DNA of 32,810 nucleotides from RPQJ01 sp035691185 (GCA_035691185.1 DASSJN010000104.1:1-32810); one strand, 5' to 3'. Positions 22,639-31,149 are shown, numbered from the stretch's first letter. Notes: generated by a model from the letters alone, not told the origin. Program-made: numbers and translations.

Positions 22639-23280
22639 ATGCCGCGCAGGACCGGTGAACCACCGTCGGAGGCGCCGGCGTCCGAACCGACCAAGGACGC
22701 CATCGACGGGTGCCGCCGGTGCGAGCTTTGGCAACCCGCGACGCAGGGCGTGCCCGGCGAGGGCCCGCGCGGTGCAGCCGTCGTGCTGGTCGGCGAACAG
22801 CCCGGCAACGACGAAGACCTCGTCGGCAAACCGTTCGTCGGGCCCGCGGGCCGCCTGCTGCGCGCGTTGCTCGCGGAGGCGGGCATTCCCGACGGCGAGG
22901 TCTTCCTGACCAACGCCGTCAAGCACTTTCATTACGAGCTGCGCGGCAAGCGCCGCATCCACAAGACCCCGCTGCAACGACACATCGCCGCCTGTCACAT
23001 CTGGCTGGAGGCCGAGCTCGCGCGTGCACGGCCCAGGGTCATCGTCACCCTCGGGGCGACCGCGCTGGCGGCGGTGCTCGCGCGGCGGATGTCGATCACG
23101 GTCGCGCGTGCAGCCACGCTCGTGCACGAGCCGACCGGCATTCCCGTGCTGGCGACGTATCATCCGTCGGCCGTGTTGCGTGTGCCGGACGAGATCGCGC
23201 GGGCAGAGCTGCGCGCGAAGGTGCTCGCAGACCTGAAAGCGGCGCGGCGAATTGCGATGCGGAAGAAGAAAGGAGCGTGA
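22639..23280 (+). CDS. udgX: UdgX-type uracil-DNA glycosylase
   Basis: A 213-residue uracil-DNA glycosylase of the UdgX group. Visible are GEQPGNDED (52-60), the signature loop KRRIH (104-108) followed by KTP, and HPSAVLR (175-181). In UdgX the loop His (here His108) forms a covalent bond to the abasic sugar after uracil removal, so the enzyme stays on the DNA. Fe-S ligands Cys25, Cys28 and Cys119 are present; the fourth family-4 Cys is replaced by His96 (AVKHF), which I recall as normal for UdgX. It acts in uracil repair or protection. Its TGA is followed within three bases by the likely start of the methyltransferase-like gene. Confidence 0.93.
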   Translation: MPRRTGEPPSEAPASEPTKDAIDGCRRCELWQPATQGVPGEGPRGAAVVLVGEQPGNDEDLVGKPFVGPAGRLLRALLAEAGIPDGEVFLTNAVKHFHYELRGKRRIHKTPLQRHIAACHIWLEAELARARPRVIVTLGATALAAVLARRMSITVARAATLVHEPTGIPVLATYHPSAVLRVPDEIARAELRAKVLADLKAARRIAMRKKKGA

Positions 23281-23282
23281 GA

Positions 23283-23741
23283 TTGACGCTGGAACTGCGC
23301 ATACCGCCGGTCGTGGTCGTTGCGTTCGCAGCGCTCGTCATGTGGCTGGTCGCGCGGGCCCTGCCGCCCAGCCCGCTCGGGGCCGGCACTCGCCTCGTGC
23401 TGGCCGCGATGCTGGTCCTTGTTGGCGCGGCGCTCGCGATTGCCGGCATCCGCGAGTTCCGTGTCGCGCGCACGACGGTGAATCCCCTGCAGCCCGGGCA
23501 GGTCGCGTCCATGGTCACGAGCGGCGTGTATCGGTACTCCCGCAATCCGATGTACCTCGGCATGCTGTGCCTGCTCGCGGCCTGGGGTGCATGGCTCGGC
23601 CGGGCGGCGCCGTTCGTCGTTCTGCCCGTCTTCGTGCTCTACATGAACCGTTTCCAGATCGGACCCGAAGAGCGCACGCTCGAGGAGCGTTTCGGTCGTC
23701 GATTCGTTGACTACGCCGGACGAGTTCGGCGCTGGATTTGA
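23283..23741 (+). CDS. Isoprenylcysteine carboxyl methyltransferase-like membrane protein
   Basis: A 152-residue integral membrane protein. I chose TTG at 23283 because AAGGAG lies 7 nt upstream; the GTG at 23277 overlaps the udgX stop but is too close to that site. It has hydrophobic spans at about 8-24 and 37-56 and a pair around 94-124. The motif GVYRYSRNPMYLGML with a later EERTLEERFG, then DYAGRVRRWI, is the ICMT/PEMT (methyltransferase family 2) signature that binds S-adenosylmethionine. Bacterial members methylate lipids or small thiols and phenols; the substrate here is unknown. Translation is probably coupled to udgX. Confidence 0.87.
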   Translation: MTLELRIPPVVVVAFAALVMWLVARALPPSPLGAGTRLVLAAMLVLVGAALAIAGIREFRVARTTVNPLQPGQVASMVTSGVYRYSRNPMYLGMLCLLAAWGAWLGRAAPFVVLPVFVLYMNRFQIGPEERTLEERFGRRFVDYAGRVRRWI

Positions 23742-23791
23742 GATCCGCGATATCATCGCGCCTCCTCGGGCAGAGCGGACTTCGTCGAAGC

Positions 23792-25246
23792 ATGTCGCAC
23801 ATCACGGTCGCGACAGCGGTCACCGCTGTCACATGCATTGCGTTAGTGTCAGCGCCCGGTGCCGTGCAGGCGCGCGAGCCGGTCCCGGCGGCAGTGCAAG
23901 CGATGCAGCAGAAGGCGCTGCAGGATCGGCGCGCCTACGACATGCTGCGATCGTTGACGGAGCAGGTGGGGACCCGCTTTGCCGGGAGCGAAGGCGACCG
24001 CAAGGCGGTGGACTGGGCGCTGACCACGCTGCGAAACATGGGATTCGCCCGCGTGCGCGCGGAAGCTGTGACCGTGCCGCGCTGGCAGCGGGGCACAGTG
24101 CGCGTCGACGTCGTCGGCGCCGAGGCGGTTCCTCTCGCGGCGGCGTCGCTCGGCGGTTCCGTCGGCACGGACGGGGCACCGATCGAGGCCGACGTCATTG
24201 CCGCGACGACCGTGGCGGAACTGGAACGGCTTTCCACGAGCCAGGTGCGCGGCAAGATCGTCTTCCTCTACGACCGCATGCTCGAGACCCGCGACGGCAT
24301 GGACTACGGACCGACCGTGAAGAACCGCTCGTCGGGCGCCGTCGCCGCGGCCAGGCTCGGGGCGGTCGCGGTCGTGATCCGCGCGGTCGGCAGCGAGGAC
24401 GAGGACCGTCCCCACACCGGCGCCATGTGGTATGCGGACGGCGTGCCGCGCATCCCGGCCATTGCGATCGGCAATCGCAGCGCGGACCGCCTGCTGCACT
24501 CATATGGCCATGGGCCGCTGCGACTGCGGCTCACGAGCACGGCACGCTGCGAAAGCACGGCGCAGAGCGCCAACGTCATCGGGGAAATTCCGGGTCGCGA
24601 CGCGGGCACGCCGGCCGAGCAGTTCGTCGTGCTCGGCGCGCACCTGGATTCCTGGGACGTCGGCACCGGCGCGCAGGACGATGGCGCCGGTGTCGTGATC
24701 GTGACCGAGGCCGCGCGCAGAATCGGTGAAATGGCGGACAGGCCGCGACGCACGCTGCGCGTGGTGCTGTACGCGAACGAAGAGTTCGGACTGTCGGGTG
24801 CCAGGCGTTACGCCATCGAGCACGAGCACGAACTGGACCGGCACGCGGCCGCGATCGAGGCGGACCTCGGCGCGGGACGCGCTTTCCGGTTCGAGTCGCG
24901 GGTGGCCGCAGACGACGTGCCGCAGGCCCTCCGGATCGCCGGCCTGCTCGAGCCACTCGCCATCCCGTTCACGAGCAACGACACGGGCGGCGGCGCCGAC
25001 ATCGGGCCCCTGCGTGATCGCGGCGTGCCCGTGTTCCAACTGCAGCAGGACGCGTCGGGGTACTTCGAGATCCACCACACGGAGGCCGATCTGCTCGAGC
25101 GTGTCGCTCCGACGGACCTCGCCTTCAACGTCGCCGCTTACGCGACGGTCGCCTGGGGGCTCGCGGAGGGCCCCGACCTGGGGCATCTCGCGCGCAGGTG
25201 GCCACCGGCGTCGGACAGCGTGCATCCCTGCGAGTGGCAACCCTGA
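23792..25246 (+). CDS. Secreted M28-family zinc metallopeptidase
   Basis: A 484-residue exported aminopeptidase/carboxypeptidase Q-like enzyme. A signal peptide (MSHITVATAVTAVTCIALVS..) is likely cut after AVQA (residue 27). A protease-associated insert (RGKIVFLYDRM to RIPAIAIGNRSADRL) precedes the catalytic half. Zinc and catalytic motifs are GAHLDSWDVGTGAQDDGAG (His and Asp ligands), YANEEFGLSGA (Glu pair), EADLGAG (Asp) and EIHHTEAD (His). It would cleave peptides in the periplasm. The ATG at 23792 is chosen because the signal peptide begins there; the Shine-Dalgarno match is weak. It lies 50 bp after the methyltransferase-like gene, possibly with its own promoter. Confidence 0.9.
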   Translation: MSHITVATAVTAVTCIALVSAPGAVQAREPVPAAVQAMQQKALQDRRAYDMLRSLTEQVGTRFAGSEGDRKAVDWALTTLRNMGFARVRAEAVTVPRWQRGTVRVDVVGAEAVPLAAASLGGSVGTDGAPIEADVIAATTVAELERLSTSQVRGKIVFLYDRMLETRDGMDYGPTVKNRSSGAVAAARLGAVAVVIRAVGSEDEDRPHTGAMWYADGVPRIPAIAIGNRSADRLLHSYGHGPLRLRLTSTARCESTAQSANVIGEIPGRDAGTPAEQFVVLGAHLDSWDVGTGAQDDGAGVVIVTEAARRIGEMADRPRRTLRVVLYANEEFGLSGARRYAIEHEHELDRHAAAIEADLGAGRAFRFESRVAADDVPQALRIAGLLEPLAIPFTSNDTGGGADIGPLRDRGVPVFQLQQDASGYFEIHHTEADLLERVAPTDLAFNVAAYATVAWGLAEGPDLGHLARRWPPASDSVHPCEWQP

Positions 25247-25328
25247 TCCGGTGCGTCGCCTGCGACCGGCAAGCGCCAGTAGCATAATCGGCGCTGCAGA
25301 ATGGATCAGCCAACACGGGACCGACCAC

Positions 25329-25739
25329 ATGAACGCACCGGCTTACACCGTCAGCACCCCCGACCCTGCGCTGGTCAACTACACGCACCTCATGTACGGG
25401 CTGCACGCGCTGAGCGCGCTGATCGGCGCATGCACGGCCGCATTCATTGCGACGGCGTTCGTCGGCACGCTGCCGTCGATCATCGCCGTCGTCATGAACT
25501 ACGTGAAACGCAGCGAGGCGCGCGGCACCTACCTGGAATCGCACTTCAGCTGGCAGCTGCGCACGTTCTGGTTCGCCGTGCTGTGGATCGTCCTGATATC
25601 GCTCGTGTCGCTGCCGCTGGTGCTGCTCCTCGGGCTCGGCCTCGTGACGGGCTGGGTGGGCGGCGTGGTGCTCGGCGTCTGGATCATCTACCGCGTCGCG
25701 CGCGGCTGGCTGCGCCTTCGGGACGCGCAGCCGATCTGA
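25329..25739 (+). CDS. DUF4870-like inner-membrane protein
   Basis: A 136-residue membrane protein. The first hydrophobic span lies in LHALSALIGACTAAFIATAF and two more follow in the C-terminal half (FWFAVLWIVLISLVSLPLV; GWVGGVVLGVWIIYRVARG). Between them is the HFSWQLRTFW segment, which with YLESH and the final WIIYRVARGW gives the look of DUF4870 or YidH-like families. No enzymatic residues stand out. Function unknown; such proteins are small inner-membrane proteins of unclear role. It stands 46 bp before slyD on the same strand and may share its transcript. Confidence 0.8.
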   Translation: MNAPAYTVSTPDPALVNYTHLMYGLHALSALIGACTAAFIATAFVGTLPSIIAVVMNYVKRSEARGTYLESHFSWQLRTFWFAVLWIVLISLVSLPLVLLLGLGLVTGWVGGVVLGVWIIYRVARGWLRLRDAQPI

Positions 25740-25785
25740 TCCTGCGGTACCCTGTCGCGCCCTGCCACTCACCGGAGCTTTCTTC

Positions 25786-26268
25786 ATGGTCGTCGCCGCG
25801 GACAAGGTCGTGCTGATCCACTACACGCTCAAGAACGGCGAGGGCAAGGTGATCGACAGTTCGGCGGGTGGCGACCCCCTGGCCTATATCCACGGCCACG
25901 GCAACCTGATCCCCGGCCTCGAGCGCGAGCTCGAGGGCAAGCCCGCCGGCGAGAAACTCAGCGTGCAGATCGCGGCGGCCGACGGCTACGGCGAACGCAA
26001 CCCGGGGCTCGTGCAGCGCGTGCCGAAGCGCTCGTTCGGCGGCGCGAACGTGAAGCCCGGCATGCAGTTCCAGGCGCAGACGTCGAGCGGCGAAGCCCGC
26101 GTCGCGACGGTCACCGGCGTCCAGGGCGACATGGTCATGGTGGACATGAACCATCCGCTCGCGGGCGAGAACCTGCACTTCGACGTCGAGATCACCGAGA
26201 TCCGTGACGCGACGGAAGAAGAACTCGCGCACGGTCACGTGCACGGCCCGGGCGGACACCACCACTAG
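25786..26268 (+). CDS. slyD: SlyD-type FKBP peptidyl-prolyl isomerase
   Basis: A 160-residue cis-trans prolyl isomerase and chaperone. The FKBP core (YTLKNGEGKVIDSS, PLAYIHGHGNLIPGLERELEGK) is interrupted by the insert-in-flap domain (about 70-120, RVPKRSFGGANVKPGMQF), then MNHPLAGENLHFDVEI closes the FKBP domain. The tail HGHVHGPGGHHH is a short His-rich metal-binding region, much shorter than the Escherichia coli tail. SlyD helps folding and nickel delivery in the cytoplasm. A GGAG lies about 8 nt upstream of the ATG. Tandem terminators follow at 26422 and 26477. Confidence 0.93.
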   Translation: MVVAADKVVLIHYTLKNGEGKVIDSSAGGDPLAYIHGHGNLIPGLERELEGKPAGEKLSVQIAAADGYGERNPGLVQRVPKRSFGGANVKPGMQFQAQTSSGEARVATVTGVQGDMVMVDMNHPLAGENLHFDVEITEIRDATEEELAHGHVHGPGGHHH

Positions 26269-26421
26269 AAATATTGACTAGTGGACAGTGTCCAGCGGAT
26301 GGTCGGAAGCCGTCAGCGCGACGGCGTCGCGCCTTCCGGCTAGACACTAGACATTGAACCCTACGCACCTCCGCGGCATTAATACCTAGCCGCGACACGG
26401 ACATTCCGGAAGCGCAGAACG
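26269..26421. other. Palindrome-rich intergenic stretch after slyD
   Basis: No gene is seen. It contains TGGACA-G-TGTCCA (26282-26294), a hairpin GCCGTC-AGCGC-GACGGC (26309-26325) bracketed by CGGAAG (26304) and CTTCCG (26333-26338), and two similar CTAGTG/CTAGAC-type words. This could be the slyD 3' UTR, a small RNA or a decayed mobile fragment; the sequence alone does not decide. Confidence 0.45.
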
Positions 26422-26459
26422 ACGGGCAGTAGCAATCTACTGCCCGTACGTTTTTTTTT
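26422..26459 (+). terminator. Strong intrinsic terminator 1
   Basis: ACGGGCAGTAG (26422-26432) pairs perfectly with CTACTGCCCGT (26437-26447) over a CAAT loop, then ACG and nine T (26451-26459). The orientation fits plus-strand transcripts from slyD. It lies 154 bp past the slyD stop. Confidence 0.88.
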
Positions 26460-26476
26460 CCTCCTGCGTGAAATTC

Positions 26477-26512
26477 GGCCGGCTTCTTTCGGGAACGCCG
26501 GCCAATTTTTTT
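26477..26512 (+). terminator. Intrinsic terminator 2
   Basis: GGCCGGC (26477-26483) pairs with GCCGGCC (26497-26503), followed by AA and seven T (26506-26512). A second plus-strand stop 18 bp after the first. Read on the minus strand it has only a GAATTT tail, so it would be weak for the haloperoxidase-like gene that ends at 26526. Confidence 0.75.
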
Positions 26513-26525
26513 GTGCCGTGCCCGG

Positions 26526-27821
26526 TCACCGTCGCGGCTTCACGCGCCCCGCGACCCACTCCGCGACTTTTGCGCACTGCGCCTGGCTCGCGACGTTGTC
26601 GAAGCGGAAGTGGATGCCGCCGTAGATGCGGCTGTCCGCCTCTTCCTGAGCGAGCTGCCAATACCCGTCGTATTCGCGCGTGAAATCTGCGTACGGCGGC
26701 ACCCCCCTCCACGTCACCGAGAGGTCCGCCGTGTCGGTGTCGGCGACGAGCTGCAGGCTCCGGGCAGCCGCCGCACCAAGACAGGCCATGTTGCCGGGAT
26801 AGGTCGGATACGGCGGCGTTGCGAGCAACGGCGACCATGTCGGGTCGGGGTCGGTGGCCGGGTTCAAATCGTCGGCCGCGCGACGAATCGCGTCCCACTG
26901 CCGCCATAGACCATAGACGAGCTTGCCGGTCATCGACGTCAGGATGCCGTCGTACATCGAGGCGTTCATGAGCGCGAAGCTGCGCGCGGCTTCGAGCAGG
27001 GACAGCTGCTGCGTCGGCATCATCACCGTGTCGCGCATGACGCCGTTCCAGACGTGGAACAGGTTGGTCGAGGTGAGCGTCGGCGTCCCCGCCCACAGCA
27101 GAGCGGTCTCGGTCTGGTACGGCGTGCGCGTCGCGCTGTCGACCGCGCCGACCTCCTTCACTTCGTTGAAGTCTGCGGCGTAGTGAGTCGAGTTGATCTC
27201 GGGGTGCCGCGGCGGCAGGAACTGGGTCGTCGAGACGATCGCAAACGGTGTCGCGTCCGGCGTCTGGGTCAGCGTCGCGTTCGCCCCCGGCACGGTGGGC
27301 TGCCACTGTCCCGCCACGAGGGGTGGCGCGTACACGGGCCCGACGTCGGCCGAGCCGTCGTCGGCCCGCCAGGCCAGCACCCGCGCCGCCACGGCCTGTC
27401 CGACGGCGATGCCCTGGCTGCGGCGGCCGGGCGCGATCGTCGCGAGCCGCGCGCTGAGCGTGGCGTCGAAGGACGCCTGTTGTCCGAACAATCCGGTCAT
27501 GACGTCGTGCGCGGCCTGCGCCGCCGCAGCCTCGAGCGACGCGCCCGAGGAGGCGGCCACGGAGACGTGAAACGGCGTGTAGGCGCGGGCGATCGAATTG
27601 GCCGCGTCGAACATGGCGATGTGGACCATCGCGTAGGTACGCCCCTGCAGCGGGCCGCCGATCGCCTGAGGAAGCACGCCGGGCGAGACGGCGGGCCACC
27701 CCCGGAGCACCTCGTTCCACTCGAGCACCACGGCGGGGCTCGAGTCCTGCGCCTTGGCCACCGAAAGTGAAAGCGGCATGCCGAGCATTACTGCCGCGAC
27801 GAACGTCCATTTCACAGGCAT
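26526..27821 (-). CDS. Vanadium haloperoxidase/PAP2-like protein with incomplete active site
   Basis: A 431-residue exported protein with a signal peptide (MPVKWTFVAAVMLGMPLSLS.., cut near AKA, residue 24) and a GGGGGAG ribosome binding site upstream. The vanadium-dependent haloperoxidase/acid phosphatase layout is clear: KLVYGLWRQW (Lys300, Arg307), PPYPTYPGNMACLGAAAA, and SRIYGGIHFRFDN (Arg398, His404, Asp408). The middle motif, normally PSGH, reads PGNM (342-345), so the catalytic Ser and His are missing. It may be a substrate-altered or non-catalytic homologue; I have the impression that relatives share this form. An inverted repeat GGAGAC-C-GTCTCC lies about 100 bp upstream of its start (27921-27933). 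Confidence 0.87.
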   Translation of the reverse strand: MPVKWTFVAAVMLGMPLSLSVAKAQDSSPAVVLEWNEVLRGWPAVSPGVLPQAIGGPLQGRTYAMVHIAMFDAANSIARAYTPFHVSVAASSGASLEAAAAQAAHDVMTGLFGQQASFDATLSARLATIAPGRRSQGIAVGQAVAARVLAWRADDGSADVGPVYAPPLVAGQWQPTVPGANATLTQTPDATPFAIVSTTQFLPPRHPEINSTHYAADFNEVKEVGAVDSATRTPYQTETALLWAGTPTLTSTNLFHVWNGVMRDTVMMPTQQLSLLEAARSFALMNASMYDGILTSMTGKLVYGLWRQWDAIRRAADDLNPATDPDPTWSPLLATPPYPTYPGNMACLGAAAARSLQLVADTDTADLSVTWRGVPPYADFTREYDGYWQLAQEEADSRIYGGIHFRFDNVASQAQCAKVAEWVAGRVKPRR

Positions 27822-28005
27822 GTTGGTCTCCCCCGTGCGTGTACGGTCCTGCCGTCCTGGCTTTCCTGGGTTCCCGCTAGTCGCCTCGTCCGCGAGCGAT
27901 TCCTGCGCCTGGTCCGGAGGGGAGACCGTCTCCAGAATTCTCCAGCAACCCGGAGGAGTCCTTGGGAATTCCTGATTACTTGTGAATTCTTCTCGCGGAG
28001 GACGC

Positions 28006-29763
28006 TCACGGCGCCGGCATCGGCGCCGATGGCGGAGCGGGCACCCGGAATTCGCTGTTCAGCGCTGCCAGCGTGGGGGCGTCCCGGCCGTAGACGTCGT
28101 TGCGAAACGTCACCTGGCCGTCCGCGCGCGGCTGCGCCGTCCAGTACAGGATCAGCACGGGCACCGGCCTGGTCAGGTTGACCGTCCGGGTTTGCTTCGA
28201 CTCGATCAACTGCTGCATGGACGCCTGTGTCCACTGCGGGTCGTTCAGCACGAGCTCGGCGAGCTCGAACACCTGCTGCACGCGGATGCAACCGGAGCTG
28301 AACGTCCTCTGGTCCTGTTCGTACAGCGACTTCGCCGGCGAGTCGTGCAGGTACACGAGGTAGGGGTTCGGGAACATGATCTTGACCAGCCCGAGCGCAT
28401 TGTCCGGCCCCGGGTCCTGGCGGAACTGGTACGGCGGCAGGCGTGCCGGGCCGTATCGATGCCAGTTGATCGAATAGGGATCGACTTCGCGCCCGCTGCC
28501 ATCGAGCACGCGGATGTTCATGCGCTTCAGCGCGCCCGGATTGCGTTGCAGGTCCGGCAGCTTGTCCTTGACCAGGATGCCGGGCGGGATGGTCCAGGTC
28601 GGGTTGAAGACGACATAGGTGATCAGCGAGCGGAAGATCGGTGTCTCGCGTTCGTCGCGGCCGACGACCACGCGCGACGTCCAGATCGGCTCGTCGTTGC
28701 GGAAGTAGGAGACGGAGAAGCCCGCGACGTCGACCAGCACGAACTCGCCCTTGATCTCGTGCAGCGTCCAACGGGCTCGCTCGAGGTTGACGCGGATCTG
28801 CTCGATTCGCGCTTCGACCGGGACGTCGAGCGCCCGCAGCGTGCCGGGGCCGACGACGCCGTCGGCGGTGAGCCCGTGACGTTCCTGGAAGAACTTCACG
28901 GCGGCCTCGAGCGCGGGGTCGTAAAGGTTCTCGTCGGTCATGGCCGTCACCGCCGGCGGCGGCGCGAGATCCTTCGTCACCAGCAGGCGCCTGCGCAGGG
29001 CGGCTACGCGCGGGTCCGTCATGCCCGGGCGCAGCGACGGGCCCTCGGGCACGCGCGGCCAGCCACCCGCGGCCTGCATTGCCCGGTATTCCTTGAGCCG
29101 CTCGCGTCCCCGCTGGTACCAGACGTGCTGCGGGCGGGCGCCCTCGAGCGTCTCGCGGACCCGCCCGGAGGAGAGGCGCTCCGACAACGCGGCGAGGGCG
29201 CGATCGTACTCGACCGGGCGTTGCGAGAAGTTCCACTGGGAACTGAGCCCGTGCGGGTCGACCTTGCCGAGGTAGAGGTGGTAGGCCGCGAGGATGAACG
29301 CGTCGGTCGCGACCAGCTCGAGGTCCGCCAGGTCGACCGGCGTGAGCGGCGTGCGCATGCGGACGTCGAGCCGGTAGGAACGCAGCGCATCGATGTGATA
29401 GTCGGTGGGGTCCAGGCCGTCGTTGACCACCTCGTCGATGGCGGCGACCAGCTCGTCGAGGCGCCGGGTCCCCTGCCACGTCGGCTGGAACTGGCGGGAT
29501 TCGTAGAAGCGCGCGACCAGGTCCTTGACTACGATCCGCACCCCGCGGACGTCGTGAGGTTCCTCGTACCGGATGTGGTCGACGCGCTCGCGGATCGCTT
29601 CGGCCAGTGGGCTCTGCGCGTCGGCCGCGGCGACGACGACGGGCGTCGTGGATCGCGGTGACGTAGCCGGGGTCGGCTGCGACAGCGCAACCTCGGCGGT
29701 CGCCAGCGCGACCAGCACGCAAGACAGTGCGAGGGTGGCGTGCTTCGCGAATCGATGGGTCAT
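28006..29763 (-). CDS. YcbB/LdtD-type murein L,D-transpeptidase
   Basis: A 585-residue protein from the ATG at complement 29761-29763, chosen because a signal peptide starts there (MTHRFAKHATLALSCVLVAL); an ATG 28 codons upstream would add a basic stretch. After the signal comes the N-terminal region, a peptidoglycan-binding domain (YDPALEAAVKFFQERHGLTADGVVGPGTLRAL, about 281-312), then the YkuD catalytic domain (about 340-520) with His473 in LHDSPAK and nucleophile Cys492 in RTFSSGCIRV. It forms 3-3 peptidoglycan cross-links in the periplasm. It lies 17 nt past the rimO stop on the same strand, likely one transcript, although no strong ribosome binding site is seen. ldtD is the nearest named relative. 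Confidence 0.92.
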   Translation of the reverse strand: MTHRFAKHATLALSCVLVALATAEVALSQPTPATSPRSTTPVVVAAADAQSPLAEAIRERVDHIRYEEPHDVRGVRIVVKDLVARFYESRQFQPTWQGTRRLDELVAAIDEVVNDGLDPTDYHIDALRSYRLDVRMRTPLTPVDLADLELVATDAFILAAYHLYLGKVDPHGLSSQWNFSQRPVEYDRALAALSERLSSGRVRETLEGARPQHVWYQRGRERLKEYRAMQAAGGWPRVPEGPSLRPGMTDPRVAALRRRLLVTKDLAPPPAVTAMTDENLYDPALEAAVKFFQERHGLTADGVVGPGTLRALDVPVEARIEQIRVNLERARWTLHEIKGEFVLVDVAGFSVSYFRNDEPIWTSRVVVGRDERETPIFRSLITYVVFNPTWTIPPGILVKDKLPDLQRNPGALKRMNIRVLDGSGREVDPYSINWHRYGPARLPPYQFRQDPGPDNALGLVKIMFPNPYLVYLHDSPAKSLYEQDQRTFSSGCIRVQQVFELAELVLNDPQWTQASMQQLIESKQTRTVNLTRPVPVLILYWTAQPRADGQVTFRNDVYGRDAPTLAALNSEFRVPAPPSAPMPAP

Positions 29764-29780
29764 GTCGTGGAACGCAGGTT

Positions 29781-31106
29781 TCAGGCGCGCACGAGTTTTG
29801 CTGCGAGATCGTATGCGTCGGCGCCGGTGACCCGCACCTCGGCCCACTCACCGGCCGCGAGCGTCTTGCCGGGTTTCGCGATCCGCACGACGCCGTCGAT
29901 CTCGGGCGCATCCGCCGCCGAGCGCGCGATGGCGCCGTCGGCGTCGACCCGGTCGACCAGCACACGCATGCGAGTGCCCACCTTTGCAGCGAGTTTATTC
30001 GCGCTGATCGACGCGGCGAGTTCCATGAACCGCTCGAGCCGCTCCTGCTTCACGTCCTCGGGCACCGGGTCGGGCAGCGCGTTGGCCGCGGCGCCTTCGA
30101 CGGGCGAATACTTGAAGCAGCCGACGCGGTCGAGCCGCGCCTCGCGCAGCCAGTCGAGCAGCACCTCGAAATCCGCCTCGGTCTCGCCTGGGTAGCCGAC
30201 GATGAACGTGCTGCGCAGCGTGAGGTCCGGGCACGTCTCGCGCCATGTGCGGATGCGCTCGAGCGTGTTCTCGGCGTGCGCCGGACGCTTCATGAGCCTG
30301 AGCACCCGCGGGCTGCCGTGCTGGAACGGGATGTCGAGGTAGGGCAGCACCTTGCCGTCCGCCATCAGGGGAATGACGTCGTCGACGTGCGGGTAGGGGT
30401 AGACGTAGTGCAGGCGCACCCAGGCGCCGAGCGAACCCAGCGAGCGCGCGAGGTCCGCGAAGCGCGCCTTCACGGGCTTGCCGCCCCAGAACCCGGTGGC
30501 GTACTTGAGGTCGGAGCCGTACGCGCTCGTGTCCTGGGAGATCACGAGCAGTTCCTTGACCCCTGCCTTCACGAGGCGCTCGGCCTCGAGCATCACCTCG
30601 CCGATCGGGCGGCTCGCGAGGTCGCCGCGCATCGACGGGATGATGCAGAACGTGCAGCGGTGATTGCAGCCCTCCGAAATCTTCAGGTACGCGTAGTGGC
30701 GAGGCGTGAGCCGGATGCCCTGCGGCGGCAAGAGGTGGACGAACGGATCGTGCAACGGCGGCAGTTGCTCGTGCACGGCCGCGACGACCTCCTCGTATGC
30801 GTGCGCTCCCGTCACCTTGAGCACGCTCGGGTGCCGGTCGGTGATCGTCTCGGGCCGTGCGCCGAGGCAACCGGTCACGATGACCTTGCCGTTGCGGGCG
30901 ACGGCTTCGCCGATCGCGTCGAGCGACTCGTGGACGGCGTCGTCGATGAAGCCACAGGTGTTGACGACGACGAGGTTGGCATCCTCGTACCTGCCGACGA
31001 CGTCGTAGCCCTCCGCACGCAGGCGCGTGAGGATGCGCTCCGAGTCGACCAGTGCCTTGGGGCAGCCGAGGGAGACGAAACCGATCCGGGGCGGGGAGGA
31101 GGACAA
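29781..31106 (-). CDS. rimO: Ribosomal protein S12 methylthiotransferase RimO
   Basis: A 441-residue radical SAM enzyme that adds a methylthio group to an aspartate of ribosomal protein S12. The N-terminal cluster ligands are Cys15, Cys51 and Cys80, the radical-SAM triad is CNHRCTFC (Cys147, Cys151, Cys154), and a TRAM domain closes the protein. GFVSLGCPKALVDSE at the start is RimO-specific. No ATG is available before this motif; a TTG at complement 31104-31106 is the likely start, without a clear Shine-Dalgarno. Just upstream is the unusual G/C-tract at 31107-31149. It is first in a transcript with the transpeptidase gene. Confidence 0.95.
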   Translation of the reverse strand: MSSSPPRIGFVSLGCPKALVDSERILTRLRAEGYDVVGRYEDANLVVVNTCGFIDDAVHESLDAIGEAVARNGKVIVTGCLGARPETITDRHPSVLKVTGAHAYEEVVAAVHEQLPPLHDPFVHLLPPQGIRLTPRHYAYLKISEGCNHRCTFCIIPSMRGDLASRPIGEVMLEAERLVKAGVKELLVISQDTSAYGSDLKYATGFWGGKPVKARFADLARSLGSLGAWVRLHYVYPYPHVDDVIPLMADGKVLPYLDIPFQHGSPRVLRLMKRPAHAENTLERIRTWRETCPDLTLRSTFIVGYPGETEADFEVLLDWLREARLDRVGCFKYSPVEGAAANALPDPVPEDVKQERLERFMELAASISANKLAAKVGTRMRVLVDRVDADGAIARSAADAPEIDGVVRIAKPGKTLAAGEWAEVRVTGADAYDLAAKLVRA

Positions 31107-31149
31107 GGGGATAGGCGTTAGGGGATAGGGGTTAGGGGATAGGGGATAG
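31107..31149. repeat. Telomere-like GGGG-tract upstream of rimO
   Basis: The plus strand has GGGG runs at 31107, 31121, 31128, 31135 and 31142, the last four separated only by ATA, TTA and ATA. Four G4 runs with 3-nt loops can form a very stable G-quadruplex. The run begins at the base before the rimO TTG start, so the rimO leader RNA is C-rich and the template strand carries the G-tracts. Confidence 0.8.

Noticed and set aside
29764..29847. Longer transpeptidase start inside rimO
   Set aside because: It adds an Arg-rich stretch before a clean signal peptide.
31107..31149. True telomere or replicon end
   Set aside because: The repeat is short and lies between ordinary genes; it is only telomere-like in composition.
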